Below are positions 42,308-52,220 of a stretch of DNA of 64,000 nucleotides, piece by piece; position 1 is the first letter of the stretch, and each line of letters opens with the position of its first letter. Location of the stretch: assembly GCF_001567585.1 (NCBI RefSeq), contig NZ_LRQV01000013.1, positions 1 to 64,000 of the forward strand. Direction: 5' to 3'. Source of the stretch: Micromonospora rosaria. Lineage in GTDB: Bacteria > Actinomycetota > Actinomycetes > Mycobacteriales > Micromonosporaceae. Below the pieces are notes generated by a model. The model saw nothing but the letters and a program-made list of their open reading frames with translations, was not told the origin of the DNA and ran no database searches. The translations under genes and the position numbers were made by a program.

Positions 42308-44569
42308 ATGAGAGGCAGACCCAGCACACGGCCGCGCCGGGCCCGGACGACCACCACCGCGCTGGTTGCCCTCGGAGTGCTCCTGACGGCACCGTGGGTG
42401 GCCGGACCCGCCACCGCCGCGCCGGCGGACCCGGAACCGGACGCGCCCGCCGCCACGGTGGCCGCCCGCCGGGCCGACGCGGCGCGGTCGGCCGCGGTCG
42501 ACGCCCGCCGGACCGGTCGGCCGGTCGTCGTGCCGGACGCGACCACCGCGACCTCGATCACCAGGGCGACCCCGGACGGCAGGCTGGTCACCGAGCTCAC
42601 CACCGCGCCGGTCCGCGTCCGCCGGGCGGACGGGTCGTGGCGACCGGCCCGGCCGTCGGCGCACACGGGGCCCGTCGCACCGGCCGCAGACCCGGTGGCG
42701 CTGCCGGTGGTCGGCGACACCGACGTCAACAGCGTCTTCGACGGGAACAACGCCGACGGCGCGTACCTCAAGGCCGGCACCGAGGCCGACGGGGAGAAGG
42801 CCCGGGTCTACCTGGCGTTCGACACCCGGGGGTTGCAGACGCCGACGAGGGCGGAACTCACCCTGACCAACGTCGACGCGCCGGGCTGCGGCGCCACGGT
42901 CGGCGCGGGCATCCAGGTCCGCCGGGTCACCGACTTCTGGGACCCGGCCGCCCAGACCTGGACCCCGCAGCCGACCAGCAGCGCCACCGACGCGGTGCTG
43001 AGCCGGGAGGGTTCGCAGCTCGGCAGCTGCGGCAGCGGGCGGATGTCCTGGGACGTCACCGGGATCGTCGCCCAGTGGGCCGCCGGGACCGCCAAGAACC
43101 ACGGCCTGGTCCTCCAGTCGCCGAGCGAGACGAGGACGGCCAACTATCGGGTCTTCACCTCGTCGGAGAACACGGAGGACCTGGGCCCGCCGCCGACCCT
43201 GACGGTCACCTCGGAGATCCCGACCACCCCCGGCGAGGGGGACGACCCGGCCGACCCCGGTCCCGCGCCGGCCGACCTGTGGCCGGGCAGCGCGGAGCCC
43301 GAGACCGGGTCGTGGGTCACCCGGGGCACGGACGTCACCGAGGACGGGCTGCTCACCGGACGCAGCCACAGCGCGGGACAGCGGATCGACCTCACCCAGC
43401 CCAACGAGAGCGTGCTCGGCCCGCACTGGCGGTTCGAACCACTCGGCGGCATGCTCGGTCACCGGCTGAAGGACCACAGCGCGAACGGTTACGTCGAGGT
43501 CCGGCTCTCCATCGGCACCCAGTCGGTGCGCTTCGAGGCGGACCCGGCGCGGCCCGGCACCTTCGTCGCCGAGGACGGCTCGACCGTGGTCCGCGACACC
43601 GACGGCGGCTTCACCCAGGGCGGCGCCCCGGACGGCCTGACCTTCCGCTGGCGTCCGGTCGGCGCGGACCTGCTCGTCACCGGCATCGGTCACCCCACCT
43701 CCGGCACGGTCCTGATCGGGTACGACCCGCAGGGCCGGATCACCCGGATCACCGCACCGACCACCGGCCAGGAGGACTGCACGGCCTCGGGCGCGCCCGG
43801 ATGCGCCTCGGCGACCGTCGTCTACGCCGCCACAACCACCGCCACCAGCGCCCAGTTCGGTGACGTGGCGGGGCAGGTGCAGCGGATCGACCACACCGCC
43901 GCCGGCAGCGCCACCCCGGTCACCGTCGTCCGCTACGCGTACGACCAGCTCACGCGGCTCCGGGAGGTACGTGACGTGCGCCAGGTCGACGGCTCCCCGG
44001 TGCTGGTGTCGGCGTACACCTACGACGCCCGGGGCAACATCGTCCGGTTGAGCACGCCCCAGGAGGGGGCGTGGACGCTCAGCTACGTCGCGGCGGGGAA
44101 GCTCGCCGGCGCCACGAGGGACCCGGCCCTGTCGGCGCTGCCCACCCACTGCACGTACGCCGCGCAGTACCTGTTCGGCCAGAACGGCTGCTGGGCCGGC
44201 CCGGTGCCGATGCGGTACGGCGGGCCGAAGCTCCAGCCGTCGTGGAAGCGGACGCCGACCCGCAAGGCCGTCGTCGGGGTCAAGGACGACCACTGCACGT
44301 ACTCACCCGACCAGCCGAACGGCTTCGACTTCCGCAGTGCCTGCGACGCGCACGACTACGGATACGGGATCATCTACCTGAAGACGCCACAGTGGGACAA
44401 GTCCAGGAAGGCGTCGGTGGACTCGGTCTTCTACACCATCCTGCGCGACCACACCTGCGCCGCCTACTCCGTCCGGGTCCGGACCACGTGTCGCAACACC
44501 GCCTACAGCTACTACACGGTCGTCCGGGCGACCGGAGGGACGTCGATGAAGTACCGCAGCGAGTACTGA
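42308..44569 (+). CDS. Secreted DNRLRE / YD-repeat protein with a C-terminal phospholipase A2 domain
   Basis: The 753-residue product starts with a signal peptide (about residues 1-38). A DNRLRE domain (about 130-295) follows, with KARVYLAFDTRGLQTPTRAEL and WDVTGIVAQWAAGTAKNHGL. A beta-rich RHS-type part follows (about 340-610), with two YD-like repeats (YAYDQLTRLREVRD; YTYDARGNIVRLS). The last 110 residues match prokaryotic phospholipase A2: PNGFDFRSACDAHDYGYG with the His682-Asp683 pair, plus four flanking cysteines. The layout is that of an exported toxin or enzyme displayed on an RHS-like carrier. No immunity gene is evident. GGGAG precedes the ATG. Confidence 0.82.
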   Translation: MRGRPSTRPRRARTTTTALVALGVLLTAPWVAGPATAAPADPEPDAPAATVAARRADAARSAAVDARRTGRPVVVPDATTATSITRATPDGRLVTELTTAPVRVRRADGSWRPARPSAHTGPVAPAADPVALPVVGDTDVNSVFDGNNADGAYLKAGTEADGEKARVYLAFDTRGLQTPTRAELTLTNVDAPGCGATVGAGIQVRRVTDFWDPAAQTWTPQPTSSATDAVLSREGSQLGSCGSGRMSWDVTGIVAQWAAGTAKNHGLVLQSPSETRTANYRVFTSSENTEDLGPPPTLTVTSEIPTTPGEGDDPADPGPAPADLWPGSAEPETGSWVTRGTDVTEDGLLTGRSHSAGQRIDLTQPNESVLGPHWRFEPLGGMLGHRLKDHSANGYVEVRLSIGTQSVRFEADPARPGTFVAEDGSTVVRDTDGGFTQGGAPDGLTFRWRPVGADLLVTGIGHPTSGTVLIGYDPQGRITRITAPTTGQEDCTASGAPGCASATVVYAATTTATSAQFGDVAGQVQRIDHTAAGSATPVTVVRYAYDQLTRLREVRDVRQVDGSPVLVSAYTYDARGNIVRLSTPQEGAWTLSYVAAGKLAGATRDPALSALPTHCTYAAQYLFGQNGCWAGPVPMRYGGPKLQPSWKRTPTRKAVVGVKDDHCTYSPDQPNGFDFRSACDAHDYGYGIIYLKTPQWDKSRKASVDSVFYTILRDHTCAAYSVRVRTTCRNTAYSYYTVVRATGGTSMKYRSEY

Positions 44570-44580
44570 GCACCACCCGG

Positions 44581-44610
44581 GTTCCCGTCCGGCGCGTCCC
44601 GGGCGGGAAC
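44581..44610 (+). terminator. Hairpin after the phospholipase-toxin gene
   Basis: gttcccgtcc (44581-44590) pairs with gggcgggaac (44601-44610) with one G-T pair. It begins 12 nt after the stop codon. Confidence 0.6.
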
Positions 44611-44674
44611 CGTGGGGCGTCCTCCGGTCACCCTCCGGCACTACCATGGACGTCGACGACGTCTGCGCCGGAGG

Positions 44675-47392
44675 ATGACCGTGTCCCAGCTCAGCCTCGA
44701 TCCGCCGCGACCCGAAGGGGCCACCACCCCGGCCGAGTACGTCGCCGCGCTCCGCGCGCTGAGACTCTGGTCCGGCCTGACCTTCCGCCAACTCGCCGCC
44801 AAGGCGAGCGCGTCCGGCGACCACCTCGCGGTGAGCACCCTCGCCTCCGTGCTGAGCCGGGCCACGCTGCCCCGGCGCGAGGTCGTCGCCGGCTTCGTCC
44901 GGGCCTGCGGTATGGACGCCCCGACCGTGGCCGCCTGGGTCACCGCCCGCGACGCGCTGCTGGCCCGGTCCGGGCATCCGGCCGAGCCGGATCCGCCGCC
45001 GGAGCACCCGCCGCCGGCACCGACGGTACGGCCCGGCCGGTCGGCGCCCGGCATGCTGCCACCCGACATCGCCGACTTCACCGGCCGCGCCGCCCACGTC
45101 CGGGCCCTGCGGGACCTGCTCACCCGGCAGGCCGCCCCCGGGCCCGGTCCCGGTGTCCGGGTGGTCGCCGCGATCTCCGGCATGGGGGGCGTCGGCAAGA
45201 CCACCCTCGCCCTGCACGTGGCGCACCTGCTCGCCGAGGAGTATCCCGACGGCCAACTCTGGGTCAACCTGCGCGACGCGCAGGGCTCCCCGCTGGACCC
45301 GGGTGACGTGCTGGCCCGCTTCCTGCGCGCGCTCGGCGTCGACCCCCGTGCCGTCCCCGACGGGCAGAGCGAACGCGCCGAGATCTACCGCACCCTGCTC
45401 GCCGGCCGTCGGGTGCTGGTCGTCCTCGACAACGCCGGCGCCGAACAGCAGATCCGCCCGCTGCTGCCCGGCGCCCCGACGTGCGCCGTGATCGTCACGA
45501 GTCGGCTGCGGCTGACCGGTATCGAGGGCGCCCGCCACATCGAACTGGACCTGTTCACCCCGGACGAGGCGATCCGGCTGCTCGCCCGGATCACCGACGA
45601 CGACCGCGTGCTCAGCCGCGTCGACCAGGCCGCCGAGATCGTCGAGTACTGCGGCGGCCTGCCGCTGGCCGTCCGCATCGCGGGCGCGCGGCTCGCGGCC
45701 CGGCCCGCCTGGCGGCTGGCGCACCTGGCGGCGCTGCTCGGCGACGAACGACGGCGGTTGGACCGGCTGGCCACCGGCGACCTCGCGGTACGGGCCTCGC
45801 TGGCGCTGAGCTACCGAGAGCTCGACGAGGAACCGCGGCGGCTGTTCCGCCTGCTCGCCCACTTCGACCTGCCCGACTTTCCCACCTGGCTGGCCGCACT
45901 GGTGCTGGACTGCCCGTTCGAGCAGGCCGCCGAGCACGTCGAGACGCTGGTCGACGCCCAACTGCTCACCGTCGCCGGCGCCGACGCCGCCGACCAGGTC
46001 CGGTACCGCTTCCACGACCTGGTCCGGCTCTTCGCGGTCGAGTCCGCCGCCGACGACTCGGAGGAGGCCGTCACCCAGGCCCTCGTGCGCGGGTTCGGTG
46101 GGTGGATCGTGCTCGCCGAGCGGCTGGTCCCCGCGATCCCCGGGCCGTGTTTCGCCCTCATCTCCAGTCCCGCGCCGCGCCCGACGATCGACTGGGCGTG
46201 GGAGTACCTGCGCGACGTCGACCCGCTGCGCTGGTTCGACGCCGAACGCGCCGCGATGGTGGCGGCCACCCGGCAGGCCTGCCGGCTCGGCCTGGCCGAC
46301 CTCGCCGTCGACCTCGCCGGCCGGCTCGAGAAGTACTTCGACCTGCGCGGCATGTACGCGGACTGGGCGAGTCTCGACACCGAGGTGCTGGCGGTCTGCC
46401 GGCAGGCCGGCAACCTGCTCGGCGAGGCCGTCATGCGCCGTGGCCTGATCGACGTGCTCACCTGGAGCGCCGACACCGGTGACGGGGCCGCGATGGCCCA
46501 ACTGCACGCCGACTCGGTCCGGCTGCTGGAGATGTTCGACGCCCTCGGCCACGATCCGGGCAGTTCGGACGCGGCCGTGATGTGCTCCTGGGCGTTGACG
46601 GCGGCCGGGTCCTACCCGGAGGCGGTCACCATGGCCGAGCGGGCGCTACGGCTCGCCACCCGGTCCGGACACCTCGGTGGCGAGGCCCGCGCCCACCTGG
46701 CGCTGGCGGTGGCCACCTTCGAACAGGGGCAGGTCGACACCGCCACCACCCACACCGCCGCCGCGCTCGACCGGGCCCGACAACTGGGCAACCCCCGGTG
46801 GGAGGCGACCGCGTTGCAGTTCTCCGGCATCGGTCACCGGGAGCTGGGCAACCTCGACGAGAGCCACCGGCTGCTCACCGAGTCCCTCCGGATCTCCCGC
46901 GCCTACCGGGACGACTACACCGCGGCGCTGACCCTGCTGGCCCTGGCCCACCTGCACTTCACACGGGGTGACCCGGGCGCGCGGGAGGCCGCCGAGATGG
47001 CGTTGGCGCTCAGCCGCGAGTACCACATGGTCCACCACCTGGCCGAGGCGCTCCAACTGCTCGGCGAGATCGAGCTGGCCGAGGGCCGGCCCGCCCGGGC
47101 GGTACCACACCTGGAGGAGTCCGTGTCGCTGTGGCGTACCCGGGGCTGGCTCTCCTTCCAGGCCGCGACGCTGACCAGCCTGGGTCGGGCCCGCCTCGAC
47201 GCCGACCCGCAGGGCGCGCGGGACGCCTTCCAGGAGGCGCATGCGCTCCTCACCCGACTCGGCCGGACGGACCAGGCCGCGCGGTTGGTGGGGCTGATCG
47301 ACGCGGCGGCCCGGGCCCACGCGGAGGGCCCGTCCGGCCGGCGCGAGCCGGCCGGCGACGGTGCGCACGACCCGGCCGGCGGCGATACATAG
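44675..47392 (+). CDS. HTH / NB-ARC / TPR signal-transduction regulator
   Basis: The 905-residue protein has an N-terminal XRE-like helix-turn-helix (about residues 15-95: LRALRLWSGLTFRQLAAKA, AVSTLASVLSRATLPRREVVAGFVRACG). An NB-ARC ATPase follows (about 140-430) with Walker A GMGGVGKTT near residue 170, Walker B-type RVLVVLDNAG, and GLPLAVRIAG. Many TPR-like helices fill residues 480-890. Such STAND proteins are ATP-driven switches controlling secondary metabolism, development or defence in actinomycetes; the signal here is unknown. The ATG has GGAGG upstream. The lipoprotein gene begins 46 nt downstream and may be co-transcribed. Confidence 0.87.
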   Translation: MTVSQLSLDPPRPEGATTPAEYVAALRALRLWSGLTFRQLAAKASASGDHLAVSTLASVLSRATLPRREVVAGFVRACGMDAPTVAAWVTARDALLARSGHPAEPDPPPEHPPPAPTVRPGRSAPGMLPPDIADFTGRAAHVRALRDLLTRQAAPGPGPGVRVVAAISGMGGVGKTTLALHVAHLLAEEYPDGQLWVNLRDAQGSPLDPGDVLARFLRALGVDPRAVPDGQSERAEIYRTLLAGRRVLVVLDNAGAEQQIRPLLPGAPTCAVIVTSRLRLTGIEGARHIELDLFTPDEAIRLLARITDDDRVLSRVDQAAEIVEYCGGLPLAVRIAGARLAARPAWRLAHLAALLGDERRRLDRLATGDLAVRASLALSYRELDEEPRRLFRLLAHFDLPDFPTWLAALVLDCPFEQAAEHVETLVDAQLLTVAGADAADQVRYRFHDLVRLFAVESAADDSEEAVTQALVRGFGGWIVLAERLVPAIPGPCFALISSPAPRPTIDWAWEYLRDVDPLRWFDAERAAMVAATRQACRLGLADLAVDLAGRLEKYFDLRGMYADWASLDTEVLAVCRQAGNLLGEAVMRRGLIDVLTWSADTGDGAAMAQLHADSVRLLEMFDALGHDPGSSDAAVMCSWALTAAGSYPEAVTMAERALRLATRSGHLGGEARAHLALAVATFEQGQVDTATTHTAAALDRARQLGNPRWEATALQFSGIGHRELGNLDESHRLLTESLRISRAYRDDYTAALTLLALAHLHFTRGDPGAREAAEMALALSREYHMVHHLAEALQLLGEIELAEGRPARAVPHLEESVSLWRTRGWLSFQAATLTSLGRARLDADPQGARDAFQEAHALLTRLGRTDQAARLVGLIDAAARAHAEGPSGRREPAGDGAHDPAGGDT

Positions 47393-47438
47393 GAGAACAC
47401 CGGATTCGCCGGGACCTGCGACGCCCTAGCGTCGGAGC

Positions 47439-48956
47439 ATGACCAGAGCTGCGGTGTGGCGCGGGCGAGCCGGTGGCGCGGGCGGCCCGGCCCGCCGCCG
47501 ACCCGCCGGCGTCACGGCGCTGACCTGCCTCGTCGTGCTGTCCACCGGCTGCGGCGCCATCGACCTCGGCGGCTCCGCCGCCGACGACGACCGGTACGGG
47601 TTCGGCCCGAGGCCGGACGACTCCGTCGTGTACCAGCCGGACGTGGTGCTCGTCGACGGGGGCAGCCGGGCCATCCGCTCGGTCAGTGCGGACGGGTTCA
47701 CGTACGTGGTCGACGGCGACGCGCGGGGCGTGGACGACCTGCGCCCCGGCCGGATCATGTTCGCCACGAGCGAGGCGGTCGGCCGGGTGGTACGGGTCGA
47801 CCGCTCGGGCGGCGACGCGGCGATCACGCTGGCCCCGGTACGCCTGACCGACGTGGTCCGGGACGGTCACTTCGCCGTCGACCAGGCGCTCGACCTGGAG
47901 TCGCAGGCCTTCGGCGCGCTGCCGTCCCTGCTCGGCGAGACCGTCGAGGAGACCCCCGCCGGGGCCACCCCGGCGGTACCGGACGCCGGACAGGCGACCG
48001 GGATCGGCACGAACGCGATCGGGCTTCCCGATCTGCGGCTCGCCGCGCCACCGATCGTCCTCGCCCCCGCCCGCGCCCCGGCGGCCGACCCGGCGGCCAG
48101 GAGCATCGACCGGAAGATCGGCGCCTGGGCCGTCACCGCGTACAAGGACAGCGGGAAGCTGGGCCTGACCGCCCAGCACGGGACGGCCGTGTCCCGACTC
48201 AAGGTCGACTTCGACATCCGGTTGCTCGTCCGCGACCTGCGGGTGTCGGGCGACATCCGGGTGACCGACGGCGTGATCCCGCACCCGAGGTTCCGCGTCG
48301 ACGGGATCGAGGCGCTGGCCGTCACCATCGCGGCGGGTGCCGAGGGCGGGCTGAGCGACAACAAGAAGGCGAAGATCGAGCTCCCGATCGAGGTGAAGCA
48401 GCCCATCGTCATCGGCGGTTTCCCGGCGACCCTCAAGCAGACCTTCACGTTCCTCGTGCAGACGGCGTTCACCGCGAAGAACGGCAACATCTCCGCCACC
48501 GGCCGCTGGGGACTCGACGGTCCGATCGGGTACGACGGCTCCGCCGTCCTGACGCCCGCCTTCTCGGTGCAGGAGAGCATCATGCAGTCGCTGCGGGGCG
48601 TGTCGATCGGCGTCGAGGGCATCGTGGTGGCCGCAGAGTTCCGGTTCGGCCTCCTGCTCGGCCTGCCGGTCGCGGGCGCCGGGCCGTTCGTCGGCGTGGT
48701 GGCCTCGCTCGGCCTGACCAACGGCTCGGCGGCGGGTCGGGTGGGGCTGCCGCTGGCCGGCCCGGCGGCGAAGTGCCGGGGCTCCACGCTCGTGCTCACC
48801 GTCCGGGCCGGCGAGGGGATCAGTCTGTCCAGGACCTTGTCGGAGGCGATCGAAGAGGTGCTGAAGGTCAGCATCCCGGCGGAGGCCGCTTCCCTCAGCA
48901 AGGACATCGTCAACCGCAGCGTCGTCGAACCCGACGTACCGCTCTGTCAGGGCTGA
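47439..48956 (+). CDS. Lipoprotein of unknown function
   Basis: The 505-residue product has an N-terminal signal with lipobox LSTGC (cysteine near residue 34). The mature part has a possible beta-rich start (about 55-150: VVYQPDVVLVDGGSRAIRSV, ADGFTYVVDGDARGVDDL). Residues about 230-480 alternate hydrophobic and polar residues, as in extended beta structures (VKQPIVIGGFPATLKQTFTFLV). No named family was recognised. It lies 46 nt after the NB-ARC/TPR regulator and is followed by a bidirectional hairpin. Confidence 0.65.
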   Translation: MTRAAVWRGRAGGAGGPARRRPAGVTALTCLVVLSTGCGAIDLGGSAADDDRYGFGPRPDDSVVYQPDVVLVDGGSRAIRSVSADGFTYVVDGDARGVDDLRPGRIMFATSEAVGRVVRVDRSGGDAAITLAPVRLTDVVRDGHFAVDQALDLESQAFGALPSLLGETVEETPAGATPAVPDAGQATGIGTNAIGLPDLRLAAPPIVLAPARAPAADPAARSIDRKIGAWAVTAYKDSGKLGLTAQHGTAVSRLKVDFDIRLLVRDLRVSGDIRVTDGVIPHPRFRVDGIEALAVTIAAGAEGGLSDNKKAKIELPIEVKQPIVIGGFPATLKQTFTFLVQTAFTAKNGNISATGRWGLDGPIGYDGSAVLTPAFSVQESIMQSLRGVSIGVEGIVVAAEFRFGLLLGLPVAGAGPFVGVVASLGLTNGSAAGRVGLPLAGPAAKCRGSTLVLTVRAGEGISLSRTLSEAIEEVLKVSIPAEAASLSKDIVNRSVVEPDVPLCQG

Positions 48957-49030
48957 GCCCACCCGCCCCGCTCCGCAGGCTCCCGCCGGCCCGCCGCCCT
49001 GCCGGTGAGGTCCGTCCCGCAGCGGCGCGC

Positions 49031-49055
49031 GGCGCCCCACACCCCGTGGGGCGCC
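49031..49055. terminator. Hairpin between convergent lipoprotein and GH3 genes
   Basis: Perfect arms ggcgccccac (49031-49040) and gtggggcgcc (49046-49055) with a 5-nt loop lie in the 167-nt gap between two converging stop codons. Confidence 0.7.
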
Positions 49056-49123
49056 GCCGCCCGCAGTCCACCCGCGCCGTCGTGGCACCGGCCCGTGCGG
49101 CGGGCCGGGTCAGGCGCTGCCGG

Positions 49124-51433
49124 TCACGGCGCCGGGGTCACGGCGCCGGGCGTCACGGTGAACGGTGCCCGCAGCAGGGCCGCGTCCCGGGAGGACGGCC
49201 CGACCAGCAGGTCGAAGTCGCCGGGTTCGACGACGCGGCGGCCCCGGCCGTCGACGACGGTGCAGTCGGCCACCGGGATCTCGATCCGCACCGTGCTGCG
49301 CTCCCCCGGCGCCAGGTCGACCTGGCGGAAGCCCTTGAGCTCCTTCTCCGCCCAGCTCGCGGAGGTCACCGTGTCGCTCACGTACACCTGGACGGTCTCG
49401 CGGACCGGCCGCGACCCGGTGTTGTGGACCGTCACCTCGGCGCGGACGGTCTCCGCCGGCCCCAGCTCGGCGGAGTCGATCCGCAGGTCGGTGTATTCGA
49501 CAGTGGTGTACGACAGGCCCTCGCCGAAGGCGAAGGCAGGGCTCTGGGTCAGGTCGGCGTAGCGGGTGCCGTGCTGGCCACGGATCTGGTTGTAGTAGGT
49601 CGGCTGCTGGCCGACGTGGCGGGCGAAGGAGATGGGCAGCCGGCCGCTGGGCTCGACGAGGCCGAGGAGGAGTTCGGCGACGGCCCGGCCGCCCTGCATG
49701 CCCGGGTTCGCCACCCAGAGCAGGGCGGCGGCGGTCAGCGCCGAGTCCGGCAGGACCAACGGCTTGGAGGCGAGCAGCACGACGACCAGCGGGGTGCCGG
49801 TGGCCGCGAGGGCGTCCAGCAGCGCGATCTGACCGCCGACGAGATCGAGCGTGGCGGTGGACTTGCCCTCGCCGACCAGCTCGATACGGTCGCCGACGAC
49901 CGCCACCACGTAGTCGGCCGCCTCGGCCGCCGCGACGGCCTCGGCGATCATCGCCTGGTCCGGCGGACACGGTACGACCACCTGCGGGCGGGGTTGGCCG
50001 TCGGGGAAGAACGCGCCCTCCGGGTCGGTGTCCAGGGTGAGGATGTCGGCGCCCCGGGCGTACGTCACGGTCCACTCCGGCGGGGTGACCGCGCGCAGCC
50101 CGTCGAGCACCGTCGTGATCAGCTCGCGGGGCTGGCCGTCGGCGAGCCAGGGCGCCTGGCCGGAGGAGCCCGCCCAGTCGCCGAGCTGGGTCTGCGCGTC
50201 GTCGGCGAGGGGTCCGACGACGGCGACGGTACGCGCGGTGGCGGCCCCGCCACGGGCCCGGCCGGTCCCGTCGGCGGTCAGCCCGCCCGCGAACGGCAGG
50301 ACGCCGTCGTTGCGCAGCAGCACCAGTGAGCGCCGGGTGACCTCCAGGTTGAGCGCGGTGTGCGTGGGGTGGCCGATCACCGCCCGCTGCCGTTCGACGT
50401 CCGGGCGGCGGGGGTCCTCGAAGAGGCCCAACTCGAACTTGAGGGTGAGGATGCGGGCGACGGCCGGGTCCAGGTCGGACTCGGCGAGCAGGCCCTGGTC
50501 GATCGCGTCCAGCGCGCCCTGGAAGAACTGCGGCGTGGTCATGACCATGTTGTTGCCGGCCCGGACGGCCGCCGCGGCGGCGTGCGCGTGGTCCGGCTGG
50601 ACCTGCTGCTCCCAGACCATCCGGCCGACGTTGTCCCAGTCGGTGACGAGCATGCCGGTGTAGCCCCACTCGCCGCGCAGGACGTCGTCGAGCAGCCAGT
50701 CGTTGACCGTGATCGGCACCCCGTCGATGGTCTGGTACCCGAGCATGAAGGTCCGGCAGCCCTCCCGGGCCACCCGCTCGAACGGCGGCAGGAACCAGGC
50801 GCGCAGCTTGCGGCGGGAGATGTCCGCCTCGCTCGCGTCGCGCCCGCCCTGGGTCTCCGAGTAGCCGGCGAAGTGCTTGGCGGTGGCCAGGATCGCCGTC
50901 GGGTCGCTCAGGCCCTCGCTCTGGTAGCCCCGCACCATGGCGGAGGCGTACTCGCCGATCAGGAAGGGGTCCTCGCCGAAGGTCTCGTCGACCCGGCCCC
51001 AGCGCAGGTCCCGGGCGATGCACAGCACCGGGGAGAAGGTCCAGTGCACGCCGGTGGTGGAGACCTCGACCGCGGTGACCCGGGCGACCCGTTCGACCAG
51101 GTCCGGGGACCAGGTGGCAGCCATCCCGAGCTGGGTCGGGAAGATCGTCGCGCCCCGGAAGAACGAGTGCCCGTGGATGCAGTCCTCGCCCACCAGCAGC
51201 GGGATCCGCAGCCTCGTCCGGGCGGTCAGGTCGTGGGCCTCGCGCAGGCCGTCCGGCGAGGTGTGCAGGATGGAGCCGACGTGCGTGGCCAGGATGTGGT
51301 CGGCCAGGTCGCCGCCGGCGTCGAGCTGCATCATCTGCCCGACCTTCTCCGCCGGGCTCATGCGGGCCAGCAGGTCGGCGACCCGCTCCGCGACGGGACG
51401 GGTCGGGTCGAGATAGGGCAGGTCGTGGGTCAT
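49124..51433 (-). CDS. Glycoside hydrolase family 3 beta-glycosidase
   Basis: The 769-residue protein has the GH3 three-domain layout. The barrel (about residues 1-330) carries KVGQMMQLD, AKHFAGYSETQGGRD with the KH substrate pair, and the nucleophile region LVTDWDNVG (Asp of TDW). The alpha/beta sandwich follows (about 360-570: LVLLRNDGVLPF, ATGTPLVVVLLASKPLVL). A fibronectin III-like domain ends it (about 650-765: AFGEGLSYTTVEYTDL). There is no signal peptide, so it is probably cytoplasmic, acting on imported beta-glucosides or related sugars. The ATG at 51433 fits the family start. Confidence 0.88.
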   Translation of the reverse strand: MTHDLPYLDPTRPVAERVADLLARMSPAEKVGQMMQLDAGGDLADHILATHVGSILHTSPDGLREAHDLTARTRLRIPLLVGEDCIHGHSFFRGATIFPTQLGMAATWSPDLVERVARVTAVEVSTTGVHWTFSPVLCIARDLRWGRVDETFGEDPFLIGEYASAMVRGYQSEGLSDPTAILATAKHFAGYSETQGGRDASEADISRRKLRAWFLPPFERVAREGCRTFMLGYQTIDGVPITVNDWLLDDVLRGEWGYTGMLVTDWDNVGRMVWEQQVQPDHAHAAAAAVRAGNNMVMTTPQFFQGALDAIDQGLLAESDLDPAVARILTLKFELGLFEDPRRPDVERQRAVIGHPTHTALNLEVTRRSLVLLRNDGVLPFAGGLTADGTGRARGGAATARTVAVVGPLADDAQTQLGDWAGSSGQAPWLADGQPRELITTVLDGLRAVTPPEWTVTYARGADILTLDTDPEGAFFPDGQPRPQVVVPCPPDQAMIAEAVAAAEAADYVVAVVGDRIELVGEGKSTATLDLVGGQIALLDALAATGTPLVVVLLASKPLVLPDSALTAAALLWVANPGMQGGRAVAELLLGLVEPSGRLPISFARHVGQQPTYYNQIRGQHGTRYADLTQSPAFAFGEGLSYTTVEYTDLRIDSAELGPAETVRAEVTVHNTGSRPVRETVQVYVSDTVTSASWAEKELKGFRQVDLAPGERSTVRIEIPVADCTVVDGRGRRVVEPGDFDLLVGPSSRDAALLRAPFTVTPGAVTPAP

Positions 51434-51589
51434 GTCCGCGCTCTCGTGTCGGGGGACGCCGTCCCGTCCGTGGTCACGTACCGGCATTCTGGTCGCCGTG
51501 GTGTCCCGTCGGCAACACGCGTCCACCCATCGCCGCCGATCGCCCGACGCTGCCCGGAGGTGGGCCGGTGGTCGACGGGGGCGGAGCGG

Positions 51590-52195
51590 TCAGCGGTGGC
51601 GGGTGAGGTAGGCGCGGGCCTTGGCGCGGTTGCCGCAGACTGCCATGCTGCACCAGCGGCGGCGCCCCCGGGTGTCGAGGAAGAGCCATCCACAGTCGTC
51701 GCCGGGGCAGGCCCGCACCCGGGCCCGGTCGGGCGTGCCGAGCAGGTCGGCGGCGGCCCGGGCGCAGGCGAGCAGCGGCAGCGCCAGCCCCGCGTCCTCG
51801 GGCAGCGTCCACCGGGCGACGCCCGCCGCGTCGGCCCGCAGCCGCGCGGTGGCGGCGGCGCGTTCGGCGTACCGGGCGACGACCCGGAAGGCGGCGTCCG
51901 CGCCCGGGTCGAGCAGGACGACGTACAGGGCCGCCCGCAGGTCCCGGGTCTCGGCGAGGACCTCGACGGCCTCGTCGGGCCGGTCCCGGGCCGCCGCCCG
52001 GAGCCGGTCCGTCACGACGGCGTCGAGCAGGCCGGCGTGCCGGGCCCAGACGGCGAGCCGCTGGTAGTCGCGCAGCCACTCCCGGTGCGGCTCCGGGGGC
52101 GCGTCCCAGCCGGCCCAGGTGTTGCAGAGTTCCAGCCCGGGATGCCCGGCGAGCAGCACCGGCATCGGGTACCCGTCCACCTCGACCCAGTGCAT
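51590..52195 (-). CDS. CGNR zinc-finger / ABATE-domain regulator
   Basis: The 201-residue protein has an N-terminal ABATE (DUF1470) domain (LELCNTWAG, LRAALYVVLL) and the C-terminal CGNR zinc finger: CPGDDCGWLFLDTRGRRRWCSMAVCGNRAKARAYL, with four cysteines (written here in two motifs: CPGDDCGWLFLD and RWCSMAVCGNRAKAR). Members are proposed stress-response transcription factors. The start is at ATG 52195; 17 further in-frame residues upstream are unlikely. A perfect 12-bp inverted repeat sits 26 nt upstream of its start, in the divergent promoter region. Confidence 0.83.
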   Translation of the reverse strand: MHWVEVDGYPMPVLLAGHPGLELCNTWAGWDAPPEPHREWLRDYQRLAVWARHAGLLDAVVTDRLRAAARDRPDEAVEVLAETRDLRAALYVVLLDPGADAAFRVVARYAERAAATARLRADAAGVARWTLPEDAGLALPLLACARAAADLLGTPDRARVRACPGDDCGWLFLDTRGRRRWCSMAVCGNRAKARAYLTRHR

Positions 52196-52220
52196 GCGCC
52201 GAGTATGCCTTGACGGCCGC

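Noticed and set aside
44675..47392. SARP antibiotic regulator
   Set aside because: The N-terminus is an XRE-like helix-turn-helix, not an OmpR-type winged helix plus BTAD domain, and no biosynthetic genes are near.
49124..51433. GH3 enzyme as the sulfoquinovosidase of the island
   Set aside because: Known sulfoquinovosidases are GH31 or GH188; this is an ordinary GH3 enzyme 13 kb from the island and on the other strand.
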